From: Streptomyces sp. FIT100
GTDB lineage: Bacteria > Actinomycetota > Actinomycetes > Streptomycetales > Streptomycetaceae
DNA length: 64,000 nucleotides
Direction: 5' to 3'
NCBI RefSeq assembly: GCF_024584805.1
Contig: NZ_CP075715.1
Span: forward strand, 6,791,526-6,855,525
Every line of letters begins with the position of its first letter. The stretch's first letter is position 1. The translations under genes and the position numbers were made by a program. Shown here piece after piece: positions 61,762 to 64,000 of this stretch. The notes beneath the pieces were generated by a model. The model was not told the DNA's origin. It ran no database searches and was given only the letters and a program-made list of their open reading frames with translations.

Positions 61762-63558
61762 ATGTTCACCACCCGGCCGACTCTTCAGGGCACCTTCGGC
61801 ATGGTGTCCTCCACCCACTGGCTGGCCTCGCAGTCCGCGATGGCCGTGCTGGAGGACGGCGGGAACGCCTTCGACGCCGCCGTCGCCGCCGGCTTCGTCC
61901 TCCACGTCGTCGAGCCGCATCTCAACGGCCCCGCGGGCGAGGTCCCGATCATCCTCGCCCCCGCGGGCGGCGAGGTGCGGGTGCTATGCGGGCAGGGTCC
62001 CGCGCCCGCAGGGGCCACCATCGAGCACTACCGGGGCCTCGGCCTCGACCTGGTCCCCGGCACCGGTCCGCTCGCCGCCGCCGTGCCCGGCGCGTTCGAC
62101 GCCTGGATGGTGCTCCTGCGGGACCACGGGACCAGGACGCTCGCCGAGGTGCTCACGTACGCCATCGGGTACGCCGAGGACGGCCACCCGCCGGTCGGGC
62201 GGGTGGGCGAGACCGTGGAGACCGTACGCGGACTCTTCGAGACCGAGTGGACCTCCTCCGCCGAGGTCTACCTGCCGGGCGGCAGGGCCCCGCGTCCCGG
62301 CGAACCGTTCCGCAACCCGGCCCTTGCCGCCACCTGGCGGCGCCTGGTCGCGGAAGCGGGGGAGGGGGAGCGGACCGAGCAGATCGAGCGGGCGCGGGCG
62401 GTCTGGCGCGAGGGCTTCATCGCCGAGGCGCTCGTACGGCAGTCCGCGCGGCCCACGATGGACACCAGCGGCACCCGCCACACCGGCACGCTCGCCGCGG
62501 CCGATCTGGCGGGCTGGTCGGCCGCGTACGAGGCTCCGGCGACGTACGACTGGCGGGGCTGGACGGTGTGCAAGGCGGGCGGCTGGAGCCAGGGTCCGGC
62601 GTTCCTCCAGCAGTTGGCGCTGCTGCCGCCGGAGCTGCCGGAGTACGGCTCCGCCGCATACGTCCATCTGCTCGTCGAGGGCTGCAAGCTCGCCATGGCC
62701 GACCGGGAGGCGTGGTACGGCGACGCCGCCGACGTGCCGGTCGACGCGCTCCTGTCGGAGCCGTACAACGCGCAGCGGCGGGCGCTGATCGGCGAGAAGG
62801 CGTCGTACGAGCTGCGGCCCGGGAGCCCCGCGGGACGGGCACCCGTGCTCAGCGCGCACGCCCTGCGTGTCGCGGCGGGGGAGCCGGGCTTCGACGCCAT
62901 GGGCATCGCGGGTGCGGGCGCGGGCGAGCCGACCGTCGCCAAGGACGGCGGCACCCGGGGCGACACCTGCCACCTGGACATCGTCGACCGCTGGGGCAAC
63001 ATGATCGCGGCCACCCCCAGCGGCGGCTGGCTCCAGTCCAATCCGGTCGTGCCCGAACTGGGCTTTCCGCTCGGCACCCGCCTCCAGATGGCGTGGCTGG
63101 ACCCGGGCCTGCCGAACTCCCTCACGCCCGGCCGCCGCCCACGGACCACCCTGACGCCGTCGCTCGCGCTGCGGGACGGAGTGCCGGTGATGGCCTTCGG
63201 CACACCCGGCGGCGACCAGCAGGACCAGTGGCAGGTGCACTTCTTCCTCGCCGTGGCGCTGCGGGGCACGGTGCGGGGCGGCCTGGACCTGCAAGGCGCC
63301 ATCGACGCCCCGAACTGGCACAACGACAGCTTCCCCGGCTCCTTCTACCCGCGCGGGATGCGGCCGGGGTCCGTCACCGTGGAGTCCCGCACGGACCCGG
63401 AGGTCGTCGCGGAGCTACGGCGCCGTGGGCATGACGTCACGGTGGGCGACGCCTGGTCGGAGGGCAGGCTGTGCGCGGTCGCACGCGACCCGGAGACGGG
63501 CGTGCTCTCGGCCGCGGCGAACCCGCGGGGCATGCAGGGTTATGCGGTAGGCCGCTGA
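61762..63558 (+). CDS. Cytoplasmic gamma-glutamyltransferase family protein
   Basis: 598 aa from ATG 61762 with GGAG nine bases upstream; ATG 61747 is a less likely start. There is no signal peptide, unlike the GGT at 29528. Motifs: STHWLASQSAMAVLEDGGNA, LNGPAGEVPII, HLDIVDRWGNMIAATPSGGW with the candidate nucleophile Thr in RGDTCHLD, and AFGTPGGDQQDQ. It follows the peptide importer in the same direction, so it probably processes imported gamma-glutamyl or other amide compounds (inference). Confidence 0.88.
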   Translation: MFTTRPTLQGTFGMVSSTHWLASQSAMAVLEDGGNAFDAAVAAGFVLHVVEPHLNGPAGEVPIILAPAGGEVRVLCGQGPAPAGATIEHYRGLGLDLVPGTGPLAAAVPGAFDAWMVLLRDHGTRTLAEVLTYAIGYAEDGHPPVGRVGETVETVRGLFETEWTSSAEVYLPGGRAPRPGEPFRNPALAATWRRLVAEAGEGERTEQIERARAVWREGFIAEALVRQSARPTMDTSGTRHTGTLAAADLAGWSAAYEAPATYDWRGWTVCKAGGWSQGPAFLQQLALLPPELPEYGSAAYVHLLVEGCKLAMADREAWYGDAADVPVDALLSEPYNAQRRALIGEKASYELRPGSPAGRAPVLSAHALRVAAGEPGFDAMGIAGAGAGEPTVAKDGGTRGDTCHLDIVDRWGNMIAATPSGGWLQSNPVVPELGFPLGTRLQMAWLDPGLPNSLTPGRRPRTTLTPSLALRDGVPVMAFGTPGGDQQDQWQVHFFLAVALRGTVRGGLDLQGAIDAPNWHNDSFPGSFYPRGMRPGSVTVESRTDPEVVAELRRRGHDVTVGDAWSEGRLCAVARDPETGVLSAAANPRGMQGYAVGR

Positions 63559-63665
63559 CCGGACATCTGGCGTTCATGCGGAAGGTGCCGTGAATCGGTG
63601 TAGCGGCCACCGTTCATTCACCGGGAGTCGGCGGGAATGTCAGTCGTGCGTGCTTTCCTGGACGC

Positions 63666-64000
63666 ATGACCGAAGAGTTTCTGTCCGGGACGACAGGGAA
63701 TCCCTGGGAGTCCGGCACCCTTGCCCTGGTCGAGGAGGCGGTCCGCAAGGCGGCCGCCGCCGAGATCATGCCGCGTTTCCGGCAGCTCGCCGCACACGAG
63801 ATCGTCGAGAAGAACGGCCCGCACGACCTGGTGACGGTCGCCGACCGCAGCGCCGAGGAGCACCTCACGGCGTCGCTGACGGCGCTGCTGCCGGGCTCGG
63901 TGGTGGTGGGCGAGGAGGCGGTCCACGCCGACCCGTCGGTGTACGGGGCGCTGCGCGGCGACGCGCCGGTGTGGATCGTCGACCCCGTCGACGGCACGCG
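63666..64000 (+). CDS. Inositol monophosphatase family protein, N-terminal part (3' end outside window)
   Basis: ATG 63666 opens a frame that is still open at the window edge (about 111 codons). Visible motifs of the Mg-dependent phosphatase superfamily: ahead of the metal site, HDLVTVADRSAEEHL; the metal Glu in VVGEEAV; and WIVDPVDGTR at the edge, matching DPxDGT. The family removes phosphate from inositol phosphate, histidinol phosphate, or sugar and nucleotide phosphates. Which one cannot be told from the fragment. Confidence 0.85.
   Translation, partial: MTEEFLSGTTGNPWESGTLALVEEAVRKAAAAEIMPRFRQLAAHEIVEKNGPHDLVTVADRSAEEHLTASLTALLPGSVVVGEEAVHADPSVYGALRGDAPVWIVDPVDGT

Overview
The window is high-GC DNA with GTG and TTG starts, translationally coupled genes and gene families typical of a Streptomyces chromosome (DUF6278, PcaL fusion, tandem Usp, BBE oxidoreductases, secreted CocE, Ig-type L,D-transpeptidase). 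I infer Streptomyces or a close relative. The genus call rests on gene content and base composition, not on a marker gene.

Layout. 1-11.6 kb: end of a GMC oxidoreductase, an SDR dehydrogenase, a coupled cydA-cydB-antiporter operon, a convergent GH15 trehalase/glucoamylase-type enzyme, a DUF2254 membrane protein, and an ROK glucokinase coupled to a small membrane protein. 11.8-15.7 kb: tandem Usp, a 31-bp minisatellite at the 3' end of a 2'-5' RNA ligase-like gene, a PEP mutase-family gene, a relic of an MmyB-type regulator, and a DUF3592 protein. 15.9-20.8 kb: a receptor Ser/Thr kinase and pcaL. An IS481-family insertion sequence sits exactly at the pcaL stop codon, followed by a CTAG-flanked MITE. 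21-36 kb: MBL hydrolase, exonuclease III, secreted CocE hydrolase, L,D-transpeptidase lipoprotein, alpha/beta hydrolase with a P450, a second MITE at shared convergent stop codons, secreted gamma-glutamyltransferase, a ferredoxin/reductase/P450 module, and methionine aminopeptidase divergent from a mini-XRE regulator. 38.6-44.8 kb: a reductive pyrimidine-catabolism operon (beta-ureidopropionase, aminotransferase, dihydropyrimidinase, F420-type oxidoreductase, NCS1 transporter).

44.8-51.1 kb is compositionally distinct, with visibly lower GC and decayed flanks. It carries a five-gene minus-strand operon: a tRNA-dependent cyclodipeptide synthase (CDPS), a P450 whose I-helix threonine is replaced by proline, a NicX-like (2,5-dihydroxypyridine 5,6-dioxygenase family) protein, a SnoaL-like protein and a SAM methyltransferase. 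The right flank ends in a roughly 100-bp relic of an IS481-type element. I can place this gene set in no described cyclodipeptide pathway I know, and it is the best candidate for an undescribed system here. The expected order is diketopiperazine formation from two aminoacyl-tRNAs, P450 oxidation, NicX-like and SnoaL-like tailoring of unknown type, and methylation.

51.1-64 kb: amidase with a TetR regulator and a perfect 16-bp palindrome, a Tat-exported BBE flavoprotein, a lipoate ligase-type gene, a five-gene peptide ABC transporter operon followed by a cytoplasmic gamma-glutamyltransferase homologue, and the start of an inositol monophosphatase family gene cut by the window end.

A recurring theme is the tetranucleotide CTAG. 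It is uncommon in this DNA and often contains TAG stop codons. At least two element types target it, so insertions fall at gene ends without breaking the genes.
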